64,000 nucleotides of DNA from Sanderia malayensis (lineage: Eukaryota > Cnidaria > Scyphozoa > Semaeostomeae > Pelagiidae): contig RQOL01000660.1 in NCBI GenBank assembly GCA_013076295.1, positions 2,728,001 through 2,792,000 on the forward strand, read 5' to 3'. The translations under genes were made by a program, and so were the position numbers. The notes under the pieces are model-generated. The model saw only the letters and a program-made list of their open reading frames with translations. It had not been told where the DNA came from and searched no databases. How positions within the stretch are numbered: position 1 is the stretch's first letter; each line of letters begins with the position of its first letter. Shown here in pieces: positions 23,195 through 44,200 of this stretch.

Positions 23195-26100
23195 TCACGT
23201 ACTTGACTTTGGTGTTATTAATAGTTCTGCAAAAACAGGTCTATGATCCGAAGCAGTAAACTCTTCAGGCCAATCCTTTGGATAAGATATGCAACATTAT
23301 AACATCATGATTAGCTACAAGTTTAATTATAAGTCAATATTTGTATGATAGTCAAAGAGATTGATCCCATTAAAAACCGAGACTTCTCGAGCTCAGAAAA
23401 GCTCAGAATAATACGTTTTTACTAGAAGAAGCCTACTTTTTATGCAAGTTGATCAAGTTTTAATAAAACTATGTCCAGCTTGTGCAATACACCCATTTTT
23501 AATAAGAAACTATGCAAAATTTTCGTACCAGGGTTTCTTAGTTCTTGGGGTTTCGTACCTAATTATGGTACAAAAAGTTTCTCAGCAAATTTCTTAACAT
23601 TGTTGAGATTTGTTACAAATCTGTGGGAATGAAGTGCTCAAGTTGTTTTTAACAACATTTCTCGTTAAAACAGGGGCCTATGGTTTCTTATAAAAGGCTT
23701 CTTATAAAAAATGGGTGTATGTGCAAATAAAAACAATTCAAAATACCTGATCACTGCTTTCTTTCGGTATTAAATATGCATCCGAGACGGTGCATTCTAG
23801 CTGATACGGCATTCTGAAATAAAAAACGAAGAGCATTAAAACTACCAACATAAAACTCCAGTCACATTGTAGACATGAAAATCCTTGAACTATGAATCGT
23901 TGTAAATTTAGAAAACGCAGACTACATAAAAAGCAGCATATTGGAAGATATACGTACTTGTAAAAGACGTAATCAACACACATTAAAACACCATTGTGAT
24001 CAGAATGGGTAACTCGTGGCTCACTACCGTGGCAAGCTTTGTATGCAGAAATAAAACCAGCATCAGTTAAATATTCGTATATTGGTCCCTTCTGCTCGCC
24101 ATTGAAATCTCCACACAGAAATAATGGAATGTCTTTTTTATCTAGACTGAATAAGAAAAAAATACAATGAAAAATATATGTAGTTATATATTCATACTGA
24201 TGAGTGCATAAGCACGAAACTCGGAGTTGCAGCGAATTATGTGTCTTTTTACTGAACATCACTCAATTCTAGGTATATATTCAATATTAATCTTATAATT
24301 GATCTAGCTCTATTAATTTCCCAAAACCTGGAAGGCTTGCTTGTCCCTTCTGACTTTTTACGATGCCTTAGGTCATACTTAACCAGGGGCGTCGTGGGAC
24401 CTGAATTTTAGGGTGGGCCAAACAAAACAAATTTTCGAAAAGTGGGTCAAACGCTGAAAAATTTCCGAAAAAGTTGAAAAATCTCCAAAATTTCCCAAAA
24501 ATCCAGCGATTTTGCTTTCACAGGGTGGGTCATGGACCCCTTTCCCCCACCCCGGCCATGACACCCCTGTACTTAACGCAAATAAATGTGTCCATTAAAT
24601 GAGGCATCATTGTAACAGGTAGACATAGATAACTTTGCTGGTTAATTGAAGATATAAGCCATATGTAGATTACACTGGCATACCTTGATATGTAGAGATC
24701 AATCGCTTGCAATACTTTTTTCGCTTGTGTCTAGAGGTAGTAGAACAAAAATTTTAATATGATAGCTTTAAGAATAAAATGCTCTTCGTGCAGAACATGT
24801 TTTGTAGCAAAGAAATATGAATATACATATAAACGAAAACACAAACTTAGTAAGATACTACGCAAATAAAAATAAAACAACAACAACAACAAATAAAAAA
24901 TAAAACAACACTTCTGGCTTGGCCAGTTATCAAGAGAATACAGAATGGTAAGTAGGAAGTAGTGGGTATATCACAGCTTACCATTCTTAGGAAATTGTCC
25001 AAAGCGCTTGCTAAATACGTTAAATGTGTAGTGACCACCAAAACCTGAAAATTCAAAGTGTATAAAGCAATAAAACTACTTGATTCAATATGAAATAGTT
25101 AAAAGGTTACAAGTGAGTCTAGCTGTGGTGTTGAACTTCTTCATAATGTGGAAAGAGAAGGGGCAAAGATGGGGGTATAATTCGTGGCAAATAAGGGTAA
25201 AAAAAGTAATGTAATAATTACCTCCTGATTAGTTTCAGAATTTATCAAATGCATCAACAAAGCAACTCTCATTCCAACGTCATTAAACTTAATGTATTCT
25301 ACATCCTTGACTCTAAAATTCATAAATTAAATAGTTCATTAACATTATTAATTAATTTACGCACTCATAACCAACGCTGGCTAACAAAGATGTAGAATAA
25401 CATAACATAATTAGCAATAAAAACTCTTTTTGTAAGAACATAGGCTATAAGAATATTAAACTCAAAATATCACCTTTACCGTAAATCCTTGAATAAGCCC
25501 TCCCCTCGAATAAGCCCCCATCCTGATAATCATTTGCAAGGATATTGAGCTCAAGTTTTCAGACATTGTAGTTTTTTAGTGACTGTATTGCAAATAGCAA
25601 CAAGGTTAAACCAATAACTTTGTTCATTGGCTGCATCATATAGCTTTTATTTTGCTTAATATTGAATAATAATTAGAGTAAAATTTTGTTTTTTGCAAAT
25701 AAGCCCCCGGGGGCTTATTCGAGGATTTATGGTGAGAATAACATAGATATAAATCATCAGGATGAAGATTATTTATTTATCCAAGACCTCTCAGCACAAA
25801 GCAAAACAAAGGCTGGTTAAAAGTAATTTAAGAATAATTCTGGGCTCAAAATCAAAAATTATTCACAATGTTCAGGTTCAGTGAAAAACTTAGCATCCTC
25901 ATAAAAAACTGTGAAACAGGCATATAATACTTACATATATTTTCTGCCAACAAGCATAGCAACTCCATCATTTTTGGCTGGTCGCTTGTGTTTGTAAATA
26001 ACATATCTACAAAGCAAATCTTGTAATTAAATTTATCCAGGTAAAACGAACAAGCATGTTCTTGCAAGCAAAGAAAAATAGATGAATTTCATACCTATCT

Positions 26101-26693
26101 CCAACTCTTTTTTCAAAAAGTTCTGCAATCTCACTATGAAACCAAAATTCTTGAAGGCATAAGAAATCAAAAGATGGTAGGTCATCTAAAATCTTAAATA
26201 TCTGATCGTATCTTTGAAGGAACAAATCTGGATCTGAACTTTCTTTCTTTCCACCCCACCAGGTTATTCCTTCCCTAAATAACATAAACAGTATCACATC
26301 AAAATAGTTTTAAAAAGAAGAAAGAACAGCACAGCTTGAAGCAGCTCATAGTCACCTTTAAACATTGACACATGAGCTCATATAATCCTTACATACTACC
26401 TTTCAAGGGCTTGTAGCTGCCAGTAGTTCTCCTCAGGAGCTTGTACTTACTATTACTTTTGTTCAAGACATTAAAGTAACAATCTATATATAATCTTATA
26501 TAATCTGTATAATAATCTTAAAACACGTAATCTATATATGCAACAAAACATACCTTGAATGTATCACTTTATAGCATGGTGCAAGAAGATTAAATGTACC
26601 AAATTTCAACGTAAACTGTCCATTACTTTGACTTCCATAACTTTTCTCATCACCAGTCACTGTGGTGCATAAACAATTTCCCATACCTGCCAT
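23195..26693 (-). CDS. Endonuclease/exonuclease/phosphatase (EEP) family protein, plant At1g02270-like
   Basis: Nine exons, phase-checked, encode 309 residues: 26693-26554, 26274-26095, 26006-25935, 25312-25222, 25044-24982, 24730-24684, 24146-23958, 23813-23747, 23275-23195. EEP enzymes are metal-dependent phosphodiesterases (nucleases, deadenylases, sphingomyelinases). The catalytic signatures are complete: FGTFNLLAPCYK near the N-terminus, CLQEFW (Q88-E89), TTHL (H168), CGDFNG (D211, N213) and ASDHRP (D293-H294). The WWGGK, EKRVGD and FNDVG segments resemble the EEP part of plant At1g02270-type proteins; the EF-hands those carry are absent. The first ATG has a strong context (accATGG) and gives MAGMGNCLC; initiation at the second ATG would give MGNCLC, a possible myristoylation/palmitoylation terminus. 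Substrate unknown. Confidence 0.85.
23488..23719. mobile_element. MITE with TACACCCATT terminal inverted repeats, copy 2
   Basis: Same terminal words and interior (aagttgtttttaacaac, gggaatgaagtgctcaagt) as the element at 21027-21318, but largely in inverse orientation. It sits inside the last intron of the EEP gene. Confidence 0.65.
24197..24240 (+). ncRNA. Hammerhead ribozyme core, 5'-truncated
   Basis: CTGATGA at 24197-24203, stem II GTGC/GCAC with an ATAA loop, GAAA at 24216-24219, stem III CTC/GAG and GTT at 24226-24228. The sequence before the core no longer pairs with GCAGC after the cleavage triplet, so helix I is lost and the motif is probably inactive. Downstream words match the 13669 copy. 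It lies in an EEP-gene intron, antisense to that gene. Confidence 0.65.
24384..24569. mobile_element. hAT-type MITE with 8-bp target-site duplication
   Basis: Terminal repeats CAGGGGCGTCGTGG and the inverse of CAGGGGTGTCATGG bound 186 bp. Perfect 8-bp direct repeats TACTTAAC (24376-24383 and 24570-24577) flank it. The interior has no coding potential. The termini differ from those of the 18391 element, so it is a second hAT-derived family. Confidence 0.8.
25477..25735. mobile_element. MITE with ccgtaaatcc..gaataagcccc terminal inverted repeats
   Basis: The left end (gtaaatccttgaataagccc) and right end (gggcttattcgaggatttat) are inverted repeats bounding about 260 bp inside an EEP-gene intron. 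The interior is AT-rich and non-coding. Confidence 0.6.
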
Positions 26694-27439
26694 GGTCACA
26701 CTTTTGCTGTGAAACGAAGGGGTTCCTTTTCTCCTTACCAAGAAATCGGATAAGCTTGTTTTGCTGCAGTGTCGAGCATAGCGAAAATACAAAGTCCTTG
26801 CATAGAATGTCATAAAGTATTATGAACGACAGGACTAGCCCTGTTTAATAGTCATTTCTGAACTCTAATTGCTGATAATATTCTCCACTCAATGTCCATT
26901 GAGCTGATAATTCGAGACTTTTCCAGATAGTATCATTACCCAATGCTATATCAGTAGGTTGTGTTCAATAAAACAACAAAGAAATGTATCAATGTGATAT
27001 GCTAATGAGGCAAACGTGGCCTACTGCAAACGTCACGTGTTCCCTTTCTTGAAATCTATCAAACTCGTATATTCTGGCTAATGTCAGCTTATTACGGAAA
27101 CAAGACGATCGTAAGTTAATCAATTTGGTTCTCGATACAATAATAGCTTTCAAATTAGCTTTCTTTCAATTCATTAATTACATTCTTCACATTCCTGCAA
27201 CTTTAAATTGCACACGCAATACTTTTCCAGCGTCTGGAGATTGCACAAGTGGACTCTGGCCTCACTGCCTACGTCACGGCTAATCACAAAGAGTATGCCT
27301 TATAAGCAGGTACGGTTGTTATAGAAATGGCATCTTTTTCAAGCGTTTCTATGAGAACTTGGAAATTTACAAATGGCGGCTATGTTTTGATTTTGAAAAA
27401 GTCCATTGATGCTAGATATCTTCCACAAAATTACATAAA
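26694..27439. promoter_or_regulatory. Shared divergent promoter region of the EEP gene and MORN1
   Basis: The start codons of the EEP gene (minus) and MORN1 (plus) are 746 bp apart and divergent. The interval holds an E-box CACGTG at 27034-27039 and a CRE-like TACGTCAC at 27270-27277. A bidirectional promoter is inferred from the layout; start sites are not visible. Confidence 0.4.
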
Positions 27440-35563
<8,124 letters not shown>

Positions 35564-36481
35564 AAAGCCTGAAGTCGGTCACACAATCTTCTGAACGAAA
35601 ATCTCGAGTGAAAATTACAGGTTTTGCTTTCACTTCACTGCACTACTGATCTGAACGGGATGAAGATGGCAAAAGTAACTGCTTTAAAACCCTGAACTTG
35701 CTCGTTTTGAACCCTAACTTAATTCAATTTTTCGTTGCATGATATGTTATGGGAGGCAATGTTAACAATGTATTATTGACCCGTTTAGTTTTTAAGAAGC
35801 TAATGTAGGTACATTTCTATTTGGGCCTAGCATGCATTTCCATATATCATTAGAGTGAAATTCAATAGCGAGTTATAAAAAGTGAGATATAATCGAGCAA
35901 ATCACTTATCTTGTTTCCAAATCTGTCTTTCGTTCTTCTAAATGGCATCAATAGATTGAATTTAAACTTTAAATTCTTCAATGGAAAAATGGTTTTCAAA
36001 CTTCTTGGCTTCATCTCAAACAAATGCACAAAGCTAGCATTGAATGAATGTGATGGCGTTAGCTAATGGAAAACTATTTCCCGCTTATTAAACATGAACA
36101 CGAGGCTAGCCGCGGAATGGGGGTGAAAGGTTATTACGAAAACACAACATTGCAAATAAAACATTGAATATTATAAGCCAAAAAATATGAGCGCCTTACA
36201 AACAACTTACTGCAATAAAAATGTAAAGATATAACCAAAGATAATCGAAAGTACCCTTCCTATTCTAATACTAAACTTACAAATGCTAATCCAGTTAGCT
36301 TAAGTGATTGGATAAATGCATGGATAAAATATTGTAAAAATCATTTAACACATCAAAATATCATAAATGATACAAAAATCACATCTTGGATCAGTGAGTA
36401 GGAAAATATTACATCAAAGTCAAAACTACGTACGTAAATAATTGAAAACTTCTTGTTGTCAAGGCTGGGATAATGTCTGGC
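35564..36481. other. Convergent 3' ends of MORN1 and the receptor gene
   Basis: No coding sequence. MORN1 (plus) and the receptor pseudophosphatase gene (minus) converge here. A candidate MORN1 polyadenylation signal AATAAA is present near 36155. Confidence 0.5.
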
Positions 36482-39400
36482 TTAAAAGGATGAAGTTGCG
36501 TCCTAGATAAAAAAAGAAATAAATAATGACAGATAAATATGGATAAAAAAGGTAAATAAATAGAGGTAGTCGATTGTGATAAAAATCGCAATCGATTACA
36601 AAATAAATAAATCTCAACTTACCGCTGAATTTGCGAAAGCACTCTGACCTTCACCATCAACGTATTCATGCAATGCCTGAGGGGAAATAAAAACAAAAAA
36701 TGAATCTTTTGCTTGTTTATATGAACTCATATAATATAGAGTTGAGTGCTCTATCACGGTACTGCAAGAGGGTCTTAAAATCAACGACCTTTGTTGATAA
36801 TCGTATATCTTGTCCCTACGAGGATCTTACAATATGTTACGAAACGACACCATACAGCAGCCATAAAGCCAACCAACAAGTCTTAATGCAGCAATGAGCT
36901 GAGTGTTATCATATAAGATAAAATTACCGTGTAAATGAACTTGTATTGGTTGAATACTTGTACTGCTCCAGCACGATCCTTTCTCAATGCATTCACAAGG
37001 CTGTAAACATCAACATTGTGCTTCTCATTCAGGCTCTCAATACCATTCTCAATGGCAACAAATACTGCTGACATACCTGCTCCATCGCTAAAAACAAAGA
37101 CAGATTAATGCAAAATACACTTCCGAAAATATGTCTTTTCACAGATGTCTTCTTCACACACTTGTCTCTATTATAAAACTGCCATCTTCGCGTGATTTTC
37201 TTTCTAAAAAAGATGTCCCCTCCACATACCTATACCTCTAAAAAGATGTCATTCATGGAAAAAATGTTATTTCAAAAAGTATGCTCTTCAAACACTTGAC
37301 CGACTAAAAAGATGTCCCTCCACAAATCTATCCCTCTAATAAGGTGTCATTCATGGATGTTCTCTCTGAAAGTGTGTCCTTCAAACATTTGCCCAACTAA
37401 AAAGATGCCCCCTCCATATACCTATCCCTCTAAAAAGGTGTCATTCATGGAAAAAATGTTATCTCGAAAAGTATGCTCTTCAAACACTTGCCCGACTAGA
37501 AAGATGTCCTCTTCATAGACCTTACCCCAGTTATCCCGATAGCAAGGTACCGAAGCATTAGACAACAGCAGAAAGATGAAACAAAGATGACTCACCTGCA
37601 GTGAACAACCATCATGTTCTCAGTGCCAGATGCAATACTTGCTTCACGCAAGAAAGCAATGAATGTCTTGGCATTCTCGGGAATATTATTCTCTGGCCAA
37701 GTCATGTATCGGTAGAGAACGACTTCGCGAGTTTCATTCTGTCAAAAATAAGCACAAATAAGATATAACTACACGTTTAAGCCACATATGATATATTATA
37801 ACATATTATAATATTCCTCCTTTAAACAGACTGTGTCTTTAAGCTTCGCTTGCGATTGTAAACATACACTCCTCCTGCACGTATATAGAATCTGTGGTGT
37901 TGTGGCCAGGCGGGACACGGGAGATTCCCCGACGGGCTCCTCCTTTACTTGGGAAGATTCCCCAATGGGCTCCTTCACGTATAAAGTCGCTTTCGGTAAA
38001 AGACAATCTGAAGTGTTAAGAGCCAAAATGTATTCGACTTGCTTAACTCTTTGGCCGTTGTCGTTTGGAGGGAGGGGGTAGGTTCTGGAAGGGCTCTCAA
38101 AAGCTACATTTTCGGGCTATTTTTCGAACCACCACGCCCCTGGATAGAACAGGACTCATCTGTATCATCAATTGAAATTCGAGTTGCATACCGGGCGGAT
38201 AATGCGGATAATTATTTCAAAACGTAAGCTGCCAATTTAAGGGATCTACAGCCAATATTTATGCAGAATACTCCCACACTTATTAATCCAATAGAAATGT
38301 CGATAGGAATAACGTATTGATTTATAAACACCTCACCTTGTATTTAAGAGACATGGTTGTGATGGTGAAATCAGGTTTTAACTCCTTCTTCTTGAGTTGA
38401 ACTTGAAATTCGCCGTAATCCCTGGCTGCGCTGTCCGCTGGCCAGTACTGGAAGCACTTCTCCTGCAAATCAAAACGAGACTGCGTCACTACATCCATTA
38501 ATGCATAATGTAACCATATCACCGATGTCGCGATTCATGAGACATGATAGCCTATTCAAAGCCAGCATCGTTATCAAGTGAAACAGATACTACAGTACCA
38601 TAGCTGAATATAACAAATTAATTGTTAATGCGCAGTACAGTAAGTCATTGTATATAAGAAACTGATAGAAGAAGCCCAATCCTGTTTGCTTGCAGAAGAC
38701 AATAGAAAGAACAATGATCTTTTGTTAAAATACAATAGACCGCGCGGCTGTGCCAAAAAGTCTTGTTCCTTATAAACGGGGACAAACTGTTAACTACTTC
38801 ATAAATTCATAACAAAATATGTCTTACTTTGCTAAACTGGATCAATGGTGTAGCCATGACAACGACGCGAGTATTCTGTTGGTAGATCATCTTCCAAAAA
38901 TCTTCAACAGTACTTTCCATCGGACTCTGCGCCAAGATGTATCGTTTTCTTTGCTTAGAATCCTATACATCAAAAAAATAATGCAACCATTCTTAAACTC
39001 GTTTGGCGAACGATGGATCCATTTACAAAGATGTTGTATCATAGCCGTACCAAAAACTACAATTTGTTTCATCAGTGCGATAGTGTGATACGTGAAACCA
39101 AGTTTTCCCTATTGATACAAAAACTATTACCTTAACATAACTAGCATTGATGTAATCAGAAGGAGAATCTGCCAAAGTCACGCGTGTTTCTGGTCCTTTA
39201 AAAAAATAAAAAAATTGATCATCACGCTTGGTAATAATAAATAATAACGGTAATGGTGAAATAAGAAAGTTTTAGCCACAACTGCACAAATAATAATAAT
39301 AATAATAATAATCGAATGTTTTAACAGGATGACCTATCAGTACGATATATACTGTTATCATTAGGGTCCTGATATTAGGCATTTATTAATTAATGGTAAA

Positions 39401-42400
39401 AGATCTAAAAAAAAAATTACTTGGAATAATGTTTGCCACCCGGTTCTTCTCTGATGTTTGCGATGGATACACATTTGCATTCGGCATCTTGTAATCCAGC
39501 GACTACAAAGAACAGGGGGGATAATGTCGATTATCAAACATGCGTAAGGGAATAAAGACAGATCCAATAAAAAATGGCTGGAGAAAGAAATAAAGTGAAA
39601 TCAAAACAAAATTGTAAAAAGGCGTCACCTCAAATTCTCTTCTCATTTCCTTATCATCATCTTTACGTTTTGCGAGTTCATCAACAGATAGACTGTTAGG
39701 CTTTTGAGGAAAAACAAAAGCGTTGTCATTAGTAGTAATATTCAAAAAAGCCACATTTATGAATCAAAAGTTGCTCGACTTGAGCTGAATCATGCTCAGA
39801 TGGATGGCAAAATGAGAACTTTCTTTGTGTTGAATTGAATTATGGTTAATGTTCACAGATGGCGACAGACTTGCTAAACAGCAGCAGCATAGCTCATAGC
39901 AACAACAGTTAATTGTCTTAATGATATCGAGACAACAAGGTAATGACAGAAAGAAAACAAAAAATACCTGTATAACTAGGTAATCTTGTTCTTCAGCTGC
40001 GCTCAGAGGTTCGTAAGTTGGTTGTTGCACTTTAATTGTAACGCTGCTACGCAGAGGCTCGTATGAACCTTGGCTTCTGACAGGCTCAGGCTCATCTGCT
40101 ACCTGCTCAGCAGCCGGAGCCAGGGGATATTCATAGTCATGCTCGCCAACTTCGATCTTGGTCTGTTTAAAAAATAGAATCAAGTAACAGACGTTCTCAC
40201 ACCAGCATGTATCACTGATCGAAAGTGTGGTATGATAAAACATCAGGGGGTCTCTTAAGTTGTTTCCTGGCTACAGTGACCATTGTTTAAATCAGATACA
40301 ACATTATGCACTCTGCCCAATATGCCTTTATTGCATCATGGCCTCGTTAGTTTCTTGTATATGTCAGGATTCTATTGTTAACCACAATAAACATTTATGG
40401 GGTTAATGAGTAAAGCCTAAATGGGCATATATTGGAAAGGGAAGTTTCAGGGTATGCGAGACACCATGATGCAATAAAGACAGATTGGGACTATAACATT
40501 GTTGTCAAGTGCAGTTTTTAATAATGTTGACCAATAAGGATTGATGTCCCATACCTCGCCAGCGTGACTCTCGTAGCCATTATTAGCTCTAGAATGTGGC
40601 AAATTACTGACTTCATCAAGTTCCACTGAGTAAGCAGGATTTCCGACTGTCAAAGCTGTCACATCAGGATGCTTCTTTTGTCTTATTCTCCCAACAATCT
40701 GTAAAAAATGTTACTTAATCAAAATCTACCCTTCGTAAGGACGACCTTAACTTGGCATGCATGGAGAACAGAGTTCAAAAAAGTCGCCCAACAAACTATT
40801 TAGGGTAAATAGCTATGTTGAAGTGATTCTTCTATCCAGAGAGACAAAATGCATGTTGGTTGATGGTGATACATGACACCATCTTTTGAATAAAATATTA
40901 CGTTGCTTACCAAGATGATGATGATGATGATAAGAAGGATAGCAAAGGTAACGCCCGTTCCGATTCCAACTCTCTGCAATTCCGATAAGCTGTCATCTTT
41001 TGGATTTGCTGATCCGCCAAGTGTTGCCGATGACACCTGAAAAAGACAAATTTGCTGATGACACCTGAAAACCTCAAAATCTTGCCGTAGAACGTAAACA
41101 TGAGCAAATACAGAAACGAAATAACAATATGGAATCTTTTTTACCTTCCTGTCAAGTGCAGCACTTAGTCTCCAGGTTGTTCCATCATCAATCATTTGAG
41201 TAATCAACTTTGACACACGTATGGTCAGTTGAACATCCACAGTGTTGGCATCAGTTGTCGAAGTAGAGATATAGATCAGTGGAGATGCTTTGTATGTGGA
41301 TGCTGCAACATCGTTACATTTGTGTTCGGCAAGCACAACCTGTGATGGTTGGTGGTACAAAATGGCTGAATTGTTTTCGTCATAAGAAACAATCAGCTTT
41401 GCAAGTGCGGCCTTGAATAAGTCCCGATTACCACAAAACTGTTGATTTGACAGACCTGTTTTCAATGTGAAATAAATAACAGGGAGACTTGTTGATTTGA
41501 CTGGGGAACTGGTAAATGAGGATGTGTTGTAGCCTGCAAAGGAGCCACTATTGATCTGAGAGCTCACAACGTTTAACTCAGCAGCAATAGTTCCTGTAGC
41601 ATTGGCTGATTTGGTGACTTCAACAAACGGAATAACACTGCCACATTCAAATCTTAACAGTCTTGCACTCTTGAATGTAAGATCACCGCTGTCTGTAAAC
41701 GCCTTGTTGACACTATTGATTATTTTATTCTTTATGTTCACATAATCTTTGTCAGTAGCAACGTTCTCCTTTAAAGCAACCTGGCAGTCCATGCCAGTAA
41801 TTTTGAAGCTGAAAGTGAATGTTCTTGTTCCAACTTGGGGCAGTGTATTGGCTGTTGGGACAACTGATGTTGTACTTGGCACATGTGGTCCAGAAGGTGT
41901 TGAAGTGGGGTTCATTTTCATGGCAGTGGATGAAGGTGGCATAATGTGTCTTGAAGGACTGGGGTTCATCGGTTGGGCAGTAGATGTAGCTGCACCATTT
42001 TGTGCTCCAGCTGTTGAAGTGGGATGCATTGGTCGGGGAGTAGATGTAGCTGCACCATTTTGTGGTCCAGCTGTTGTAGTGGGACTCATCTGTCGGGGAG
42101 TAGATGTAGCTGCACCATTTTGTCCTCCAACTGTTGTAGTGGGATTTATGGCATCCAAAGACTCGGTGGCAATAAGATTCATTGAAGAGGTTTGTGCTAA
42201 AATAAAAAAAATAAATCATATTAAAAGATGAATGCTGAACCCAAGTCTTCACAAAGATGGATATTCAATTAACAATGAAAAGATACACTACAATAGAAAA
42301 TATTATACTGGGAAAAGATTTAACAATAAATGTTCATATAATTACCATCACATGCCAGTTTCATTGACAATAATGTCAAGATCAAAGTTGAAAAGTGGAA

Positions 42401-42406
42401 CCACAT
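36482..42406 (-). CDS. Receptor-type pseudophosphatase with SEA-like ectodomain
   Basis: Fourteen coding exons, phase-checked, give 811 residues: 42406-42346, 42196-41145, 41036-40911, 40698-40555, 40162-39968, 39700-39629, 39502-39421, 39195-39131, 38962-38828, 38462-38337, 37738-37596, 37087-36928, 36676-36623, 36502-36482. The first exon encodes a signal peptide. Next come about three Thr-rich 20-residue repeats (SPTTTAGPQNGAATSTPRPM type), a SEA-like domain (FECGSVIPFVEV at its core) and one membrane span (GIGTGVTFAILLIIIIIIL). The cytoplasmic linker carries tyrosine motifs (NPAYSV, two YEPL, DYLVI). The single PTP domain (about 530-800) has the substrate-loop motif DYINASYV, but the P-loop is HCSDGAGMS, with Met739 where the catalytic Arg belongs, and the WPD loop is WPE. 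It should be catalytically dead, like many D2 domains. A signalling scaffold or phosphotyrosine-binding role is inferred. Confidence 0.85.
37203..37525. repeat. Imperfect tandem repeat, unit about 95-98 bp, three and a half copies
   Basis: Each unit carries ctaaaaagatgtc, a CT-rich segment, gtgtcattcatgg and ttcaaacacttgcc-type words. It lies in an intron of the receptor pseudophosphatase gene. Confidence 0.7.
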
Positions 42407-44200
42407 TGTGACTCGCACCAAATTTGTCAAACAATGCTGTCAAATTCTTTATCAAGAAGAAGTTTTGTGAATCTGAAATGCAAAAGACCATATTGGATTC
42501 ACGTTTATGGTTAAGAAGACCTGAAGCCCTGTGTTTATTCAAATACCTCCACTTCACAAATGGCATAACACACGGTGTGCATTATGCCACCAGTATTATA
42601 TGCCACTGTGCATTATGCACAACACTAAGGGCCGCAAACAATTGGGCCTCGAGGGGGGCACCTGCGAAAATTTTGTGGAAAAATTTTTCACAGCGTGAAA
42701 ATCTGGGCCTGTAATCTTGATTTGCAAAAATGCAATAGGGGCCCCAAACCATTACTTTAATTAAGGAACCCACACTGCTCCGTTACGCCACTGCACTCCA
42801 CAAACTTCACTTATATTGCATTTGCAAACCGTTTTTCAATTTCAGGACCTCGCGAGGGCAAGAGCAAAACAAACGTTTTAAATTTGGTTTTTTAAACTGG
42901 GCTTGATGAAAGAAGGAAGCAACGCACAGCAAAAAATTAATTTTCGTTCCGTTCAAATCAGACATTCGCGCCAAAAAGCGTCATAAATGTCGCATGATAG
43001 CTTTAAATTTAGAATGATGAAAATATTGAAAAGAAGGGAATGGAAATGATAGATAAGCAGACCAATAAAGCCAGGTTGATAAAAGTTGGTGCATTTTTTT
43101 CGCGTTCTGTTTTGTGGGTGGAGAGATTTATTCAATCCGACATTTTTAAAGCTGGAGGGGACATCTGGTATTCTGCGAATCAGCAGCAAACACTTTAATA
43201 ATTAACACATAACTTGTTAGGAAATATAATAAAGCAATTCTATGAATATATAATGCAATGCAGCTCCATGAAGATAAGATATCGATAAGCTACGTGTGTG
43301 TGTGTGTTGTTTGTTTTAGGCCGTATTCAAAGAATTAGGCAGGATTTTGGGCGGAGCCCAAATGAAAGTCATAACTCATTCAAGAACCAAAGGCAGACTT
43401 AATTAACAAACATATCAAAAGTAATAGTTTTAAAAGAGGAAATTGCCTTAAGAATGAAAAAAACACTTACCAAATCAAAACCAAAAAAGAGAAATCTGTC
43501 CCGGAGATTCACAAAACTCCAGATGAATAATTAAGACGAAATGACAAGGCGGAATGGAATGTCACTTCTTCTTCAGTCAATTAATCCCACTTGTCATTGT
43601 CATGTCACAAGAGATTGCATAAATTAGTACTGCATTAACATATTTTATACAGCGGCATTCGAGACAGTGCATAAAATGACCCAGAAGTCTTTGCGGTCGG
43701 TGATGCAGGGGTTCAAGAAAAAAATATCCAGAATAAGAATTGCACATTATAAGAATGAAAATTAAGTTTAGTGAAATATATCAAAACTACAGCAAAAACG
43801 TAGAAATACTGAAAATGGAAAATTAACAAGAAAAACTACGACAGCATAAGTAAAATACTGCCATATTGGTTATTAAAAGTTGATCATTAAAGTTGATCAA
43901 GGCATTAACTCTTCAAATTAGAAAATTTCTGACCAGCTATTTCCCATCAAACAGCAATTGATAGAAAACATCCATCTGAAAAATGAAAACGATAAAACAT
44001 CAAACATTCAAAATAAAAGAAAACTTGTAAAACAAAAAAGTAACTTTGTGCGTGAAAAACAAACTCAATGGAATGACATCACAAGGTGGCAAAGACGAAA
44101 TAACATCTACCCCACTCACCAAAAGTTTCTAAATCCCAAAACCCTCAGATCCGAGGGGGAAATGTAGCGGGACGACAGAAAATTTTGCCATGCTTCTGAC
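42200..44200. repeat. Segmental tandem duplication, left copy
   Basis: Upstream sequence, 5' exon donor region, signal-peptide exon and exon-2 start of the receptor gene are recognisably duplicated at about 52450-54450. Examples are the accatcc-like word gaaaacatcca at 43965 versus 54208, and cttaccaaatcaaaac at 43467 versus 53745. Non-coding parts have diverged considerably, so the duplication is not very recent. Confidence 0.7.
43471..43570 (-). other. Predicted 5' untranslated exon of the receptor gene
   Basis: A GTAAGT donor (complement at 43465-43470) and about 80-100 bp before it are conserved in the duplicate at 53749 onward. Conservation around a strong donor upstream of both signal-peptide exons points to a non-coding first exon and promoter in this area. 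The transcription start is not defined. Confidence 0.5.

Noticed and set aside
41749..42252. Plus- and alternative minus-frame ORFs over the Thr-rich exon of the receptor
   Set aside because: Shadows of the real exon 42196-41145, which is fixed by splice phase on both sides and by the SEA-like domain.
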